DNA of 7,500 nt, from the NCBI GenBank assembly GCA_009936825.1, contig JAACDV010000302.1:1-7500 (forward strand), written 5' to 3'. The notes beneath the pieces are model-generated. The model did no database searches. It was not told the origin of the DNA and saw nothing but the letters and a program-made list of their open reading frames with translations. The position numbers and the translations under genes are program-made. This stretch comes from Bacteroidota bacterium. GTDB lineage: Bacteria > Pseudomonadota > Alphaproteobacteria > Puniceispirillales > Puniceispirillaceae. The first letter of the stretch is position 1. Every line of letters starts with the position of its first letter. Shown here one piece after another: positions 1 to 7,370 of the stretch.

Positions 1-1368
1 GGCATTTCTTGTAGTTCCGGCATTTCCGGCATTTCCGGCCAATCCAAGGGTTGGCCAGAAAAGCTTCTGACATGTCTGTCAGGGGGCGCTGACAGCACTG
101 CTTTGGCGCTTTTGGCGCAGTCCTACGCGGCGCGGCGCGGCATCGCCCATCGGTGTTTACTGGTCAATCACAATATCCGCAGAAATGCTGCTGATGAGGC
201 GGCACGGGTTGCTGCGCGAATGCGGCAGCATGGTGTTGAGGTTGAGATTCTTACCCTTGCCAATCCGGCGCCGCTTTCTGGCCTTCAGGAATGGGCGCGG
301 CGCGAAAGATACGCGGCATTAACCGAAATTGCCCGCCGTGAAGGCGCTATTCTCCTGCTAGGCCATCATCGTGATGATCAGGCTGAAACGGTAATGATGC
401 GTCTTTGCCGGGGGTCAGGGATTGCCGGTCTGGCAGGGATGCGTGTCCTTCAAAGGCGCAATGGCGCGGTGTTGGTGCGCCCACTGCTGGCGCTTTGCAG
501 GCAGGATCTTGAAGATGTTTGCCGGACGGCCGGGGTGGATTTTGAAAATGATCCCAGCAATGCCGATGCGCGGTTTGAACGCGTCCGGGTGCGGGGTGAG
601 TTGTCCAGAATTGCCCCTGAAAATAACCAGCTTTCATCGCAGTTAGTGCAGCTTGCAGAAACGGCGGCGGCGATTGATGACACCTTGCTGGCGGCGTTGG
701 AGCGCGCCAGGATAGCTGGCAGTTTTACCCTGTCAGGTGCGGCGCGCCTACCTAAATCGGTGATGCAACTCCCCGAACTCATCCGCAACCGCGCCCTTGT
801 GCGGCTGATTTTGGGGGTTGGCGGTATGCCCTATCCGCCATCACAAGCGGCGCTTAACCGTCTTTCGAAGCGGCTGTTGGCGGGGCAGGCGGCACCGCTT
901 GGCGGGTGCAGATTCTTGCGAGAATCGATGCCGCCCCCGCAAGATTCACTCAAAATTACGAACCAAGAGGCACGGATTGACGAAAATAGCTGGTTAGTCG
1001 TGGCGGAAACTGGGCGCCGGCCCCCTATCCAAAAGGTGGCGCCGCGCCGTCTCGTGGTCTTTGCTGGACGCTGGTTGGTATGGGTGCCAGTTGGCGGCAA
1101 ATTGCGCAATTTTGGTGCGCTGAAAGGCAGCGCAGATAGGGCTTGGCAAGACGCTTCGGGCTGGGCCGGGTTGCCTGCGGCAGTGCGCGCAGGACTACCG
1201 GTGCTGGAAACCCTTGACGGAGGCCGTTTCTACCCCCACATAAATTATAACAAAATGGCTGTTCAAAAGGCCGCGTCGATGACAGCAGCGTTTTTGCCGC
1301 TGTATGACGCTTTTACCGGTCTGTCCAGCCCATCGTCAAAGCAAGGCGCCGCGCGGAATAAATGCTAA
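1..1368 (+). CDS. tilS: tRNA(Ile)-lysidine synthetase TilS, 5' end cut by window
   Basis: TilS is a cytoplasmic ATP-dependent enzyme that attaches lysine to C34 of the tRNA-Ile with anticodon CAU, making it read AUA. The frame is open from base 1. No ATG, GTG or TTG precedes the ATP-binding P-loop SGGADS (79-96), so the true start lies upstream; the TTG at 103 falls after this motif and cannot be the start. Further family motifs are VNHNIR (163-180), HHRDDQAET (364-390), RPLL (478-489) and a DPSN...R region (about 550-590). The 455 visible codons end at TAA 1366-1368. This is near the usual full family length, so only a short N-terminus should be missing. The C-terminal third (after about 950) is poorly conserved and is assigned by continuity. 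The neighbour ftsH is the usual one for tilS in many proteobacteria. Identification is firm; the exact start cannot be seen. Confidence 0.95.
   Translation, partial: GISCSSGISGISGQSKGWPEKLLTCLSGGADSTALALLAQSYAARRGIAHRCLLVNHNIRRNAADEAARVAARMRQHGVEVEILTLANPAPLSGLQEWARRERYAALTEIARREGAILLLGHHRDDQAETVMMRLCRGSGIAGLAGMRVLQRRNGAVLVRPLLALCRQDLEDVCRTAGVDFENDPSNADARFERVRVRGELSRIAPENNQLSSQLVQLAETAAAIDDTLLAALERARIAGSFTLSGAARLPKSVMQLPELIRNRALVRLILGVGGMPYPPSQAALNRLSKRLLAGQAAPLGGCRFLRESMPPPQDSLKITNQEARIDENSWLVVAETGRRPPIQKVAPRRLVVFAGRWLVWVPVGGKLRNFGALKGSADRAWQDASGWAGLPAAVRAGLPVLETLDGGRFYPHINYNKMAVQKAASMTAAFLPLYDAFTGLSSPSSKQGAARNKC
16..39 (+). repeat. 9-base tandem repeat inside tilS N-terminus
   Basis: The unit tccggcatt occurs at 16-24 and 25-33, followed by a partial copy tccggc at 34-39. 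It encodes a Ser-Gly-Ile repeat just before the conserved TilS fold, in a part of the protein under little constraint. It keeps the reading frame and is most simply slippage-type variation. Confidence 0.6.
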
Positions 1369-1415
1369 GCGTAACGGGTCTGGTTCCGGTAGTTTGGGGC
1401 CAAATTCAAAAAGAA

Positions 1416-1430
1416 TTGAAGTGACTTCAA
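1416..1430 (+). promoter_or_regulatory. Perfect dyad in the tilS-ftsH gap
   Basis: TTGAAGTGACTTCAA is a 6-base inverted repeat around a 3-base centre. A second, overlapping arm TTCAA at 1405-1409 can also pair with TTGAA at 1416-1420. The dyad sits 60 bases before the ftsH start in a 122-base gap, where an operator or promoter would be expected. ftsH is often heat-shock controlled, and TTGAAG resembles the -35 of RpoH-type promoters, but I could not place a convincing -10 at normal spacing. It could also be a weak RNA hairpin. The repeat is seen directly; its role is inference. Confidence 0.35.
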
Positions 1431-1474
1431 GATGGCTGGTAGGAGTTAAATTCGCCGGCTGAACCGCAGATCCG

Positions 1475-1479
1475 AAGGA
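1475..1479 (+). promoter_or_regulatory. Ribosome binding site of ftsH
   Basis: AAGGA lies 11 bases before the GTG at 1491. It supports that GTG as the start, which is also where the family's typical N-terminus begins. Confidence 0.6.
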
Positions 1480-1490
1480 AGACATTTACC

Positions 1491-3404
1491 GTGAATAATC
1501 TAGGACGCAACGTTATTATCTGGGTGGTTTTTGGCGTGGCACTGTTTGCGCTGTTTAACCTTTTCCAAAGTCCGGCATCAACGGCTCCCGGCAATCAGCT
1601 GGCCTATTCCGATTTCATCGCCGAAGTCGAAAGCCAGCAGGTCGTAGAGGTTGTCATTGATGGCCGCAATCTTAAAGGCACCGCCAAGAATGGCCGGGTG
1701 CTTACATCTGTAATGCCCGAAGGCACCGACGTAGTCGCCGTGCTGGACAGGAATGATGTGCGTATCATTGCCAGCCCGGAAGACAGCGGAATGCCCAGCT
1801 TTTTGTCAATTCTTCTGTCGTGGTTCCCGATGCTGCTATTCATCGGTATCTGGATATTTTTCATGCGCCAGATGCAGGGCGGATCAAAGGGCGCCATGGG
1901 TTTTGGCAAATCGCGCGCCAAGCTCCTGACCGAGCATCAGGGCCGCGTTACCTTTGCTGATGTTGCCGGTATCGACGAAGCCAAGACCGAACTGGAAGAG
2001 GTCGTTGAGTTTCTGAAAGACCCCGGCAAATTTCAGCGTCTTGGCGGTAAAATTCCCAAAGGTGTTCTTCTCGTTGGCCCTCCCGGAACAGGTAAAACGC
2101 TTCTTGCTAAGGCGATTGCTGGCGAGGCCAATGTTCCTTTCTTCACAATTTCAGGGTCTGACTTCGTTGAAATGTTCGTCGGTGTTGGTGCCAGCCGTGT
2201 CCGTGATATGTTCGAGCAGGGCAAAAAGAACGCGCCTTGCATCATCTTTATCGACGAGATTGATGCTGTTGGACGGCACCGCGGCGCCGGTCTTGGCGGC
2301 GGTAATGATGAACGCGAGCAGACACTCAACCAGATGCTGGTTGAAATGGATGGTTTTGAAGCGAATGAAGGAGTGATCCTGATCGCTGCAACGAACCGTC
2401 CTGATGTTCTGGATCCTGCATTGCTTCGCCCGGGTCGTTTTGATCGTCAGGTTGTGGTGCCAAATCCGGATGTTATGGGCCGCGAAAAGATTCTAAAAGT
2501 GCATATGCGCAAAACTCCCCTTGCCGAGGATGTTGAAGCGCGGATAATTGCGCGTGGAACGCCGGGCTTTTCGGGTGCTGATCTCGCCAATCTGGTGAAT
2601 GAGGCCGCGCTTCTTGCTGCACGAAAGGGGCGGCGCACTGTCTCCATGTCTGAATTTGAAGAGGCCAAAGATAAGGTAATGCTGGGCTCGGAGCGTCGCT
2701 CGATGGTGATGACCGATGATGAAAAGCGGCTGACCGCTTATCACGAAGCGGGTCACGCCGTTGTCGCATTGCATAGCCCGGCGTCTGATCCAATTCATAA
2801 GGCGACAATCATTCCGCGTGGCCGTGCTCTTGGTATGGTAATGCGTCTTCCCGAAGGCGACCGGATTTCACTGGCGCGTGACCAGATTTATGCTGATTTG
2901 CGCGTGGCATGTGGCGGGCGAATTGCCGAAGAACTGATTTTCGGGGCTGACCGTATTACCACCGGGGCATCATCGGATATCCGGATGGCGACCGACATGG
3001 CGCGCCGAATGGTGACCGAATGGGGAATGTCGGACAAGCTGGGCTTTCTTGCCTACAGTGCGGATGAGCAGGAGGTTTTCCTTGGTCGTTCGGTATCGCA
3101 GCAAAAGAATGTTGCTGATGCGACCGCGTCAACAATCGATTCCGAGATTCGGCGGATTGTTGATGCCGCGTATGACGAGGCGACCAAAATTCTGAAGAAA
3201 AACGCCAAACAACTGGAACGTCTGGCGAACGGACTTTTGGAGTATGAAACGCTGGATGGCGAGGAAATTCAGATCATCGTTGATGGCGGAACACCGTCGC
3301 GTAATGACCCTGAAGATGTGGGAGAGACCCCGCGGGCAAAGCGCAAGCGGGCATCGATTCCGAAATCGGGGCGTCCAAAAAGTCCGGGCGGCGAGCCTGC
3401 CTGA
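1491..3404 (+). CDS. ftsH: ATP-dependent zinc metalloprotease FtsH
   Basis: FtsH is an inner-membrane AAA+ protease that extracts and degrades misassembled membrane proteins and regulatory proteins. The 637 residues match the usual length. In order: a first membrane helix (about 8-25), a periplasmic domain (about 27-103), a second membrane helix (about 104-124), an AAA+ module with Walker A GPPGTGKT (196-203), an FVGVG pore loop (229-233), Walker B IIFIDEID (251-258) and a second region of homology with ATNRP and RPGRFDR (300-319). The zinc protease follows, with HEAGH at 418-422 and the third ligand Asp496 in TGASSDI. The last ~35 residues are basic and proline-rich and are probably disordered. 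The start is GTG with an AAGGA site upstream, and the protein begins MNNLGRN, typical of alphaproteobacterial FtsH. All key residues are present. folP follows after 20 bases, so the two are probably co-transcribed. Confidence 0.98.
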   Translation: MNNLGRNVIIWVVFGVALFALFNLFQSPASTAPGNQLAYSDFIAEVESQQVVEVVIDGRNLKGTAKNGRVLTSVMPEGTDVVAVLDRNDVRIIASPEDSGMPSFLSILLSWFPMLLFIGIWIFFMRQMQGGSKGAMGFGKSRAKLLTEHQGRVTFADVAGIDEAKTELEEVVEFLKDPGKFQRLGGKIPKGVLLVGPPGTGKTLLAKAIAGEANVPFFTISGSDFVEMFVGVGASRVRDMFEQGKKNAPCIIFIDEIDAVGRHRGAGLGGGNDEREQTLNQMLVEMDGFEANEGVILIAATNRPDVLDPALLRPGRFDRQVVVPNPDVMGREKILKVHMRKTPLAEDVEARIIARGTPGFSGADLANLVNEAALLAARKGRRTVSMSEFEEAKDKVMLGSERRSMVMTDDEKRLTAYHEAGHAVVALHSPASDPIHKATIIPRGRALGMVMRLPEGDRISLARDQIYADLRVACGGRIAEELIFGADRITTGASSDIRMATDMARRMVTEWGMSDKLGFLAYSADEQEVFLGRSVSQQKNVADATASTIDSEIRRIVDAAYDEATKILKKNAKQLERLANGLLEYETLDGEEIQIIVDGGTPSRNDPEDVGETPRAKRKRASIPKSGRPKSPGGEPA

Positions 3405-3424
3405 TCATTGAAACCCCTTCTCGC

Positions 3425-4516
3425 ATGACTTCTAATCAAATCATCAAAATTGAGGCGGCGCCATCGGTGCCGCCTTTTGCGATTCCCAGCTGGATACGCC
3501 CGCTAATCATTGATCGGGCAAAGCACAGGATAGCTGGCGGGTGGGCGCATTTCGATGCGCTCGACCTCGTGCAACGCCATGATGATGGCAGCTATACCAT
3601 CAGCCGGATGGATGTTGACGGGATGCTGGCATCGGCTGACGATCGCAACACAGCGGCAGCGGCGTTAGAGGCAATCATGGCGCCCCGTGAAGATTTTGCC
3701 GGTCTGGCGATGGATACACCGCAGATTATGGGTATTTTGAACGCCACTCCTGATAGTTTTTCGGATGGCGGGCGGCATAACACACCGGCACGCGCTATCG
3801 CTGCCGGTAAGGCGATGCGCGCCGCAGGGGCCAGCATTATCGACATTGGCGGGGAGTCCACCCGCCCCGGGGCCAATCCTGTGTCGCGCAATCAGGAATT
3901 AGCGAGGGTTCTACCTGTGCTTAGCGGCCTTAATGGCAGCGGTGCTGTGTTGTCCATAGATACGCGCCACGCGCCCGTGATGGCGCGCGCAACGGCTGCA
4001 GGAGCTGGAATTATCAATGATGTAAACGGGTTGCGCGGCGAGGGCGCACTGGGCGCGGCGGCAATTGCGGCGGCCGGCGGCATTCCAGTGATAATCATGC
4101 ATATGCTAGGTGACCCTGAAACAATGCAGGAAAAACCGCAATATGGTTTTGCGCCGGTGGAAATCTACGAATTTTTGCAGGACCGGATCGCGGCAGGCGT
4201 GGCGGCAGGAATTCCGCGCTGCATGATGGCGATTGACCCGGGTTATGGGTTCGGAAAATCTGTCAGCCATAACATTCAGCTGATTAAGTGGACGGCGATG
4301 CTTCACGGCCTTGGTGTGCCGCTACTGGGTGGCGCCAGCCGTAAAGCCAGCATTGCGAAAATCTCGATGGGGGAAGATGCTGATAACCGTCTTGCCGGAT
4401 CGCTTGGTCTTGCTATGCAGGCGCTGCGCTCGGGCGCGCAGATGCTGCGTGTTCATGACGTTGCTGAAACACGCCAAGCGATTGCTATCGAAATGGCGAT
4501 GATCACCGGCGCCTGA
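3425..4516 (+). CDS. folP: Dihydropteroate synthase FolP, N-terminally extended
   Basis: FolP condenses p-aminobenzoate with 6-hydroxymethyl-dihydropterin diphosphate to give 7,8-dihydropteroate in folate synthesis, and it is the sulfonamide target. Motifs of the TIM-barrel are clear: MGILNATPDSFSDGG (102-116, with the metal-binding Asn), GGESTRPGA (142-150), SIDT (177-180), NDVNG (198-202), DPGYGFGK (271-278), GGASRK (302-307) and RVHD (342-345). At 363 residues it is about 80 longer than E. coli FolP. The extra part is N-terminal (about 1-95) and includes IAGGWAHFDALDL (36-48), which resembles extensions I recall from other alphaproteobacterial FolP proteins. No clear Shine-Dalgarno precedes the ATG. 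The gene starts 20 bases after the ftsH stop, so translation may depend on ribosomes arriving from ftsH. No other folate gene (folB, folK) is nearby. The next in-frame ATG, codon 62, would cut into this extension, so 3425 is preferred. Confidence 0.96.
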   Translation: MTSNQIIKIEAAPSVPPFAIPSWIRPLIIDRAKHRIAGGWAHFDALDLVQRHDDGSYTISRMDVDGMLASADDRNTAAAALEAIMAPREDFAGLAMDTPQIMGILNATPDSFSDGGRHNTPARAIAAGKAMRAAGASIIDIGGESTRPGANPVSRNQELARVLPVLSGLNGSGAVLSIDTRHAPVMARATAAGAGIINDVNGLRGEGALGAAAIAAAGGIPVIIMHMLGDPETMQEKPQYGFAPVEIYEFLQDRIAAGVAAGIPRCMMAIDPGYGFGKSVSHNIQLIKWTAMLHGLGVPLLGGASRKASIAKISMGEDADNRLAGSLGLAMQALRSGAQMLRVHDVAETRQAIAIEMAMITGA

Positions 4517-4520
4517 TTCT

Positions 4521-4547
4521 AAATTCCAGAAGGGCCCAAATTCCAGA
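4521..4547 (+). repeat. Short direct repeat after folP
   Basis: AAATTCCAGA occurs at 4521-4530 and again at 4538-4547, 17 bases apart start to start. Each copy is followed by a purine run (AGGG, GGG). It begins just past the folP stop. It could be a paired protein site or a chance duplication; no function can be assigned. Confidence 0.5.
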
Positions 4548-4573
4548 GGGAAAACCAGGCCGGAAATTATTAT

Positions 4574-4607
4574 CGGGCTTGGCGGGCCTTGTACAAGATT
4601 AGCCCGC
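4574..4607 (+). other. Overlapping alternative hairpins before glmM
   Basis: GCGGGC (4582-4587) can pair with GCCCGC (4602-4607). Inside that loop lies the perfect 10-base palindrome CTTGTACAAG (4588-4597). A competing stem pairs CGGGCT (4574-4579) with AGCCCG (4601-4606), using nearly the same right arm. No T-run follows, so this is not a normal intrinsic terminator. It could be a folded RNA element in a folP-glmM transcript or, as DNA, an operator over the candidate glmM promoter. The pairing is seen directly; function is inference. Confidence 0.4.
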
Positions 4608-4617
4608 GTCCTATTCT
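4589..4617 (+). promoter_or_regulatory. Weak candidate promoter for glmM
   Basis: TTGTAC (4589-4594) and TATTCT (4612-4617) are separated by 17 bases, the ideal sigma-70 spacing. The match is 3 of 6 at -35 and 4 of 6 at -10, so it is weak. The -35 lies inside the palindrome CTTGTACAAG, which would make that palindrome a natural operator. The resulting leader would be about 55 bases. Confidence 0.3.
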
Positions 4618-4677
4618 GCAGCTATCCCCGGCTTTGGAATAAGCATAGGCGCCGGAAATTGAGAGCAGGGAATAGCA

Positions 4678-6045
4678 ATGTTTGGCACTGACGGCGTTCG
4701 CGCCCGCGTTAACACAGGTCCGATGACGGCTGAGGCTATTGTCCGGCTGGCGCTAGCGTCAGGACGCTGGTTTACTGGCGACAACCGTGATGGACGCACC
4801 GGCAGGCCGCTGGTAGTGATTGGCAAGGATACGCGTGTTTCAGGCTATATGGTCGAGGCGGCATGGGTTGCGGGTTTTACCTCGATCGGCATGGATTGCC
4901 GGCTTTTGGGGCCAATGCCAACCCCCGGGGTTTCTTATCTTACGATGTCGCTTCGCGCTGATCTGGGGGTGATGATTTCAGCAAGCCATAATCCATTTGA
5001 GGATAATGGGATCAAGCTGTTCGGCCCCGACGGCTACAAGCTGGATGACGCCATTGAAGAGGAAATTTCGACGATGGCCGCAGGATCAATTGCCCTATCG
5101 CCTCCTGCCGAGCTTGGCCGGGCAAGCCGGATGCTGGATGCTGTTGGCCGCTATGTTGAATTTGCCAAAGCAACACTGGCGCCCAGCACGCGTTTCGACG
5201 CGATGAAAATTGTTGTGGATTGCGCCAATGGTGCTGCCTATCGCACCGCACCGGATACGCTGAATGATCTTGGTGCGACGGTCATTCCCCTAGCCATTTC
5301 GCCCGATGGATTCAATATCAATGATGAATGTGGTGCTGTTCACCCACAGGCATTGGCAGCGGCGGTTGTCGCGCATGGGGCGGATATTGGAATTGCGCTG
5401 GACGGCGATGCGGACCGGTTGATCATGGCCGATGAACGCGGCGCCATCCTTGACGGTGATCAGGTGCTGGCCTGCCTTGCGTTGCACATGCAAAAAGCGG
5501 GTATCCTGACCGGCAACGGTCTGGTTGGCACGGTGATGACCAATGGCGGTATTGAGCCGTTTCTGGCGGCGCACGGCCTTGATTTCCATCGCACGAAGGT
5601 TGGTGATCGCTATGTTTTGGAAAAAATGCGCAAATCAGGCATTAATCTTGGCGGCGAATCGTCCGGCCATGTGCTCATGACATCGCTCAGCACTTCTGGC
5701 GACGGGCTTATTGCCGCGTTGCAGATATTGCAAATTCTGGCGCAATCTGATCAGCCCGCCAGCGAGATTTTTCACGCTTTTGAGCCAAAGCATCAAGAGC
5801 TGGAAAATTTACGGGGAATGGACCCGCGCGTTCTTGAGGTGCAATCTGTAAAGGACGAGCTGGACCGCATCAAAGCAGATTTGGCTAAAGGCGAAGGGGC
5901 AGGAACGGGACGCATTTTGGTGCGCCGGTCAGGAACAGAAAAGATGATCCGGGTGATGGTTGAGGCTGATGATCGCCGTGTGTTGGACAGCGTAATGGCT
6001 GAAATAATTTTGCTTCTGAAAAATGCAGTCAGTAAAATTAAATAA
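4678..6045 (+). CDS. glmM: Phosphoglucosamine mutase GlmM
   Basis: GlmM interconverts glucosamine-6-phosphate and glucosamine-1-phosphate in the cytoplasm, feeding UDP-GlcNAc for peptidoglycan and LPS. At 455 residues it is normal length for the family. Visible motifs are FGTDGVR (2-8), the catalytic phosphoserine loop ISASHNP (100-106, Ser103), the magnesium loop DGDADR (242-247), the sugar-specificity loop GGESSGH (325-331) and the C-terminal phosphate loop RRSGTEK (416-422). An in-frame TGA at 4660-4662 leaves ATG 4678 as the only normal start, with AGGGA at 4667-4671 as its ribosome site. The protein therefore begins directly at MFGTDG, lacking the few residues that precede this motif in E. 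coli GlmM. Two residues depart from the usual pattern: GVRA instead of GIRG, and SGTEK instead of SGTEP. The catalytic Ser and metal Asp residues are intact, so activity is expected. Confidence 0.96.
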   Translation: MFGTDGVRARVNTGPMTAEAIVRLALASGRWFTGDNRDGRTGRPLVVIGKDTRVSGYMVEAAWVAGFTSIGMDCRLLGPMPTPGVSYLTMSLRADLGVMISASHNPFEDNGIKLFGPDGYKLDDAIEEEISTMAAGSIALSPPAELGRASRMLDAVGRYVEFAKATLAPSTRFDAMKIVVDCANGAAYRTAPDTLNDLGATVIPLAISPDGFNINDECGAVHPQALAAAVVAHGADIGIALDGDADRLIMADERGAILDGDQVLACLALHMQKAGILTGNGLVGTVMTNGGIEPFLAAHGLDFHRTKVGDRYVLEKMRKSGINLGGESSGHVLMTSLSTSGDGLIAALQILQILAQSDQPASEIFHAFEPKHQELENLRGMDPRVLEVQSVKDELDRIKADLAKGEGAGTGRILVRRSGTEKMIRVMVEADDRRVLDSVMAEIILLLKNAVSKIK

Positions 6046-6064
6046 AATCAACTATTTATTCAGT

Positions 6065-6078
6065 AGAAAAATTTTTCT
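6065..6078. repeat. AT-rich palindrome just after glmM
   Basis: AGAAAAATTTTTCT is a perfect 14-base palindrome 20 bases past the glmM stop. A longer pairing, GTAGA (6063-6067) with TCTAC (6091-6095), spans it. It lacks a GC stem, so it is a poor terminator; it may be bent A-tract DNA or an upstream promoter element for serC. Confidence 0.35.
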
Positions 6079-6099
6079 TCTAAAAACTCATCTACCAGC

Positions 6100-6129
6100 T
6101 TGACGCGGACCGTCCCCCTGTTCCATCTT
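6100..6129 (+). promoter_or_regulatory. Candidate promoter for serC-serA
   Basis: TTGACG (6100-6105) matches five of six -35 bases. After 18 bases, CATCTT (6124-6129) matches three of six -10 bases. A strong -35 with a weak -10 is common in alphaproteobacteria. Transcription would start near 6136, giving a leader of roughly 45 bases consisting mostly of the hairpin below. Confidence 0.4.
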
Positions 6130-6130
6130 T

Positions 6131-6181
6131 GCGCCGGGCCGTCACCCCCCAACGGGTGGCCACATTATTGATGAGGGCGCT
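6131..6181 (+). ncRNA. Structured serC leader, possible serC RNA motif
   Basis: CACCC (6143-6147) pairs with GGGTG (6154-6158) around the loop CCCAAC. The stem extends with GGC (6137-6139) against GCC (6159-6161) after a 3-base bulge. An outer stem, GCGCC (6131-6135) with GGCGC (6176-6180), would cover part of the ribosome site and reach the base before the ATG at 6182, if transcription starts early enough to include it. A conserved serC RNA motif (Rfam RF00517) is known upstream of alphaproteobacterial serC-serA operons, so position and gene fit. I could not compare this sequence with the covariance model, so the identity is inference. The structure may control translation of serC. Confidence 0.45.
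6173..6177 (+). promoter_or_regulatory. Ribosome binding site of serC
   Basis: GAGGG ends four bases before the ATG at 6182, rather close. Its last two bases fall in the possible outer leader stem, so access may be controlled. An ATG at 6171 is in another frame and does not encode SerC. Confidence 0.45.
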
Positions 6182-7357
6182 ATGCCTGCGATTGCCAAGC
6201 CGGCCACAAAACCGGCATCTCCGTTGTTTTCAACTGGACCAACCAGAAAACGACCAGGATGGACCCCAGACGCTCTCGATCTTGCCTCGCTGGGCCGCTC
6301 GCACCGTGCCTCTCACCCTAAATCTAGAATACAGACCTGTACTGCGCTAATCGGCGAAGTTCTTGGTGTTCCTGACGACTATCTGATTGGTCTTGTGCCG
6401 GGCTCGGACACTGGCGCGGTTGAAATGGCAATGTGGTCGTTGCTTGGGCCGCGCGGTGTTGATGTTCTGGGTTGGGAAGCCTTCGGAAAGACTTGGGTAA
6501 ATGACGCCGCCAGCCAGCTAAGGCTCGACCCCCTCAATCTTCATCAGGCAGAATATGGCCATCTCCCCGATTTAGGGCAGGTCGATTTTGATCATGATGT
6601 TGTCTTCACATGGAACGGCACTGCATCTGGTGTGCGCGTGCCGGACGGGGATTGGATTGCCGATGACCGCGCGGGTCTGACAATCTGTGATGCCACGTCG
6701 GCTTGTTTTGCGATGGAAATGCCTTGGCACAAGCTGGATGTAACCACCTTCAGCTTTCAAAAGTCGCTTGGCGGTGAGGGCGGTCATGGGGTGATTATTC
6801 TGTCGCCAAGGGCTGTCCAACGGGCGAACTCCCATACCCCCCAGTGGCCGGTTCCAAAGCTGTTTCGGCTGGCAAAAAAGGGAAAGCTTGATGCCGCAAT
6901 TTTTGACGGTGCGACCATCAACACCCCTTCAATGCTGGTTGTTGAGGATGCAATTGATGCGCTGTTATGGGCCAAATCCATTGGCGGACTGGCCGGACTT
7001 TGCGCGCGCGTTGATACCAGTTTTGGATATTTCAAAAGCTGGGTTACTGCGACGCCAAATTTTGAGTTTTTGGCAGTTGATCCCGCAACTTTGTCGCCAA
7101 CCTCGGTTTGCTTTGTGGTGGCTGATGATTGGTTCGCGGCTCAGGATGACGGCGATCAAAAAGCCATTGTGAAAGCGCTACAGGCGCACCTCGAAGATGA
7201 AGGGGTGGCGGTTGATATCGGCGCCTACCGTGATGCCCCGACGGGCTTGCGGATTTGGGCTGGTCCGACGGTTGATCCTGAAGATATCGCCGCGCTTTTG
7301 CCATGGGTTGACTGGGCTTATGAGCGTGCGCGTGCCGCCTATCAAGCTGCCGCTTAA
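6182..7357 (+). CDS. serC: Phosphoserine aminotransferase, Methanosarcina type
   Basis: SerC is a PLP enzyme that transfers an amino group from glutamate to 3-phosphohydroxypyruvate, the second step of serine synthesis; related enzymes also serve PLP synthesis. The 391 residues match the divergent Methanosarcina-type branch common in alphaproteobacteria, rather than the E. coli branch. Motifs: STGPTRKRPGW (17-27), LGRSHRA (37-43), the cofactor-phosphate loop PGSDTGAVEMAMW (73-85), WNGTASG (144-150), CDATSA (169-174, with the PLP-pyridine Asp170), FSFQKSLGGEGGHG (190-203, Schiff-base Lys194 inferred), INTPSML and GLRIW near the C-terminus. ATG 6182 gives the typical N-terminus of this branch. 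It is followed by serA 108 bases on, giving adjacent genes for the first two steps of the pathway. No damage or frameshift was seen. Confidence 0.96.
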   Translation: MPAIAKPATKPASPLFSTGPTRKRPGWTPDALDLASLGRSHRASHPKSRIQTCTALIGEVLGVPDDYLIGLVPGSDTGAVEMAMWSLLGPRGVDVLGWEAFGKTWVNDAASQLRLDPLNLHQAEYGHLPDLGQVDFDHDVVFTWNGTASGVRVPDGDWIADDRAGLTICDATSACFAMEMPWHKLDVTTFSFQKSLGGEGGHGVIILSPRAVQRANSHTPQWPVPKLFRLAKKGKLDAAIFDGATINTPSMLVVEDAIDALLWAKSIGGLAGLCARVDTSFGYFKSWVTATPNFEFLAVDPATLSPTSVCFVVADDWFAAQDDGDQKAIVKALQAHLEDEGVAVDIGAYRDAPTGLRIWAGPTVDPEDIAALLPWVDWAYERARAAYQAAA

Positions 7358-7370
7358 TTCGCCTAATTCT

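Noticed and set aside
103..1368. tilS starting at TTG 103
   Set aside because: The conserved ATP-binding loop SGGADS lies before it at 79-96 in the same open frame, so the gene must start upstream of the window.
1416..1451. A sigma-70 promoter for ftsH using TTGAAG (1416) and TTAAAT (1446)
   Set aside because: The spacer would be 24 bases, outside the normal range.
6129..6350. A 73-codon open frame overlapping the serC leader and 5' end
   Set aside because: It is in a different frame from serC, has no recognisable motif, and overlaps a firmly identified gene.
347..7304. Numerous minus-strand open frames of 60-110 codons
   Set aside because: All lie opposite strongly recognised genes, lack family motifs, and look like shadows of GC-biased coding sequence.
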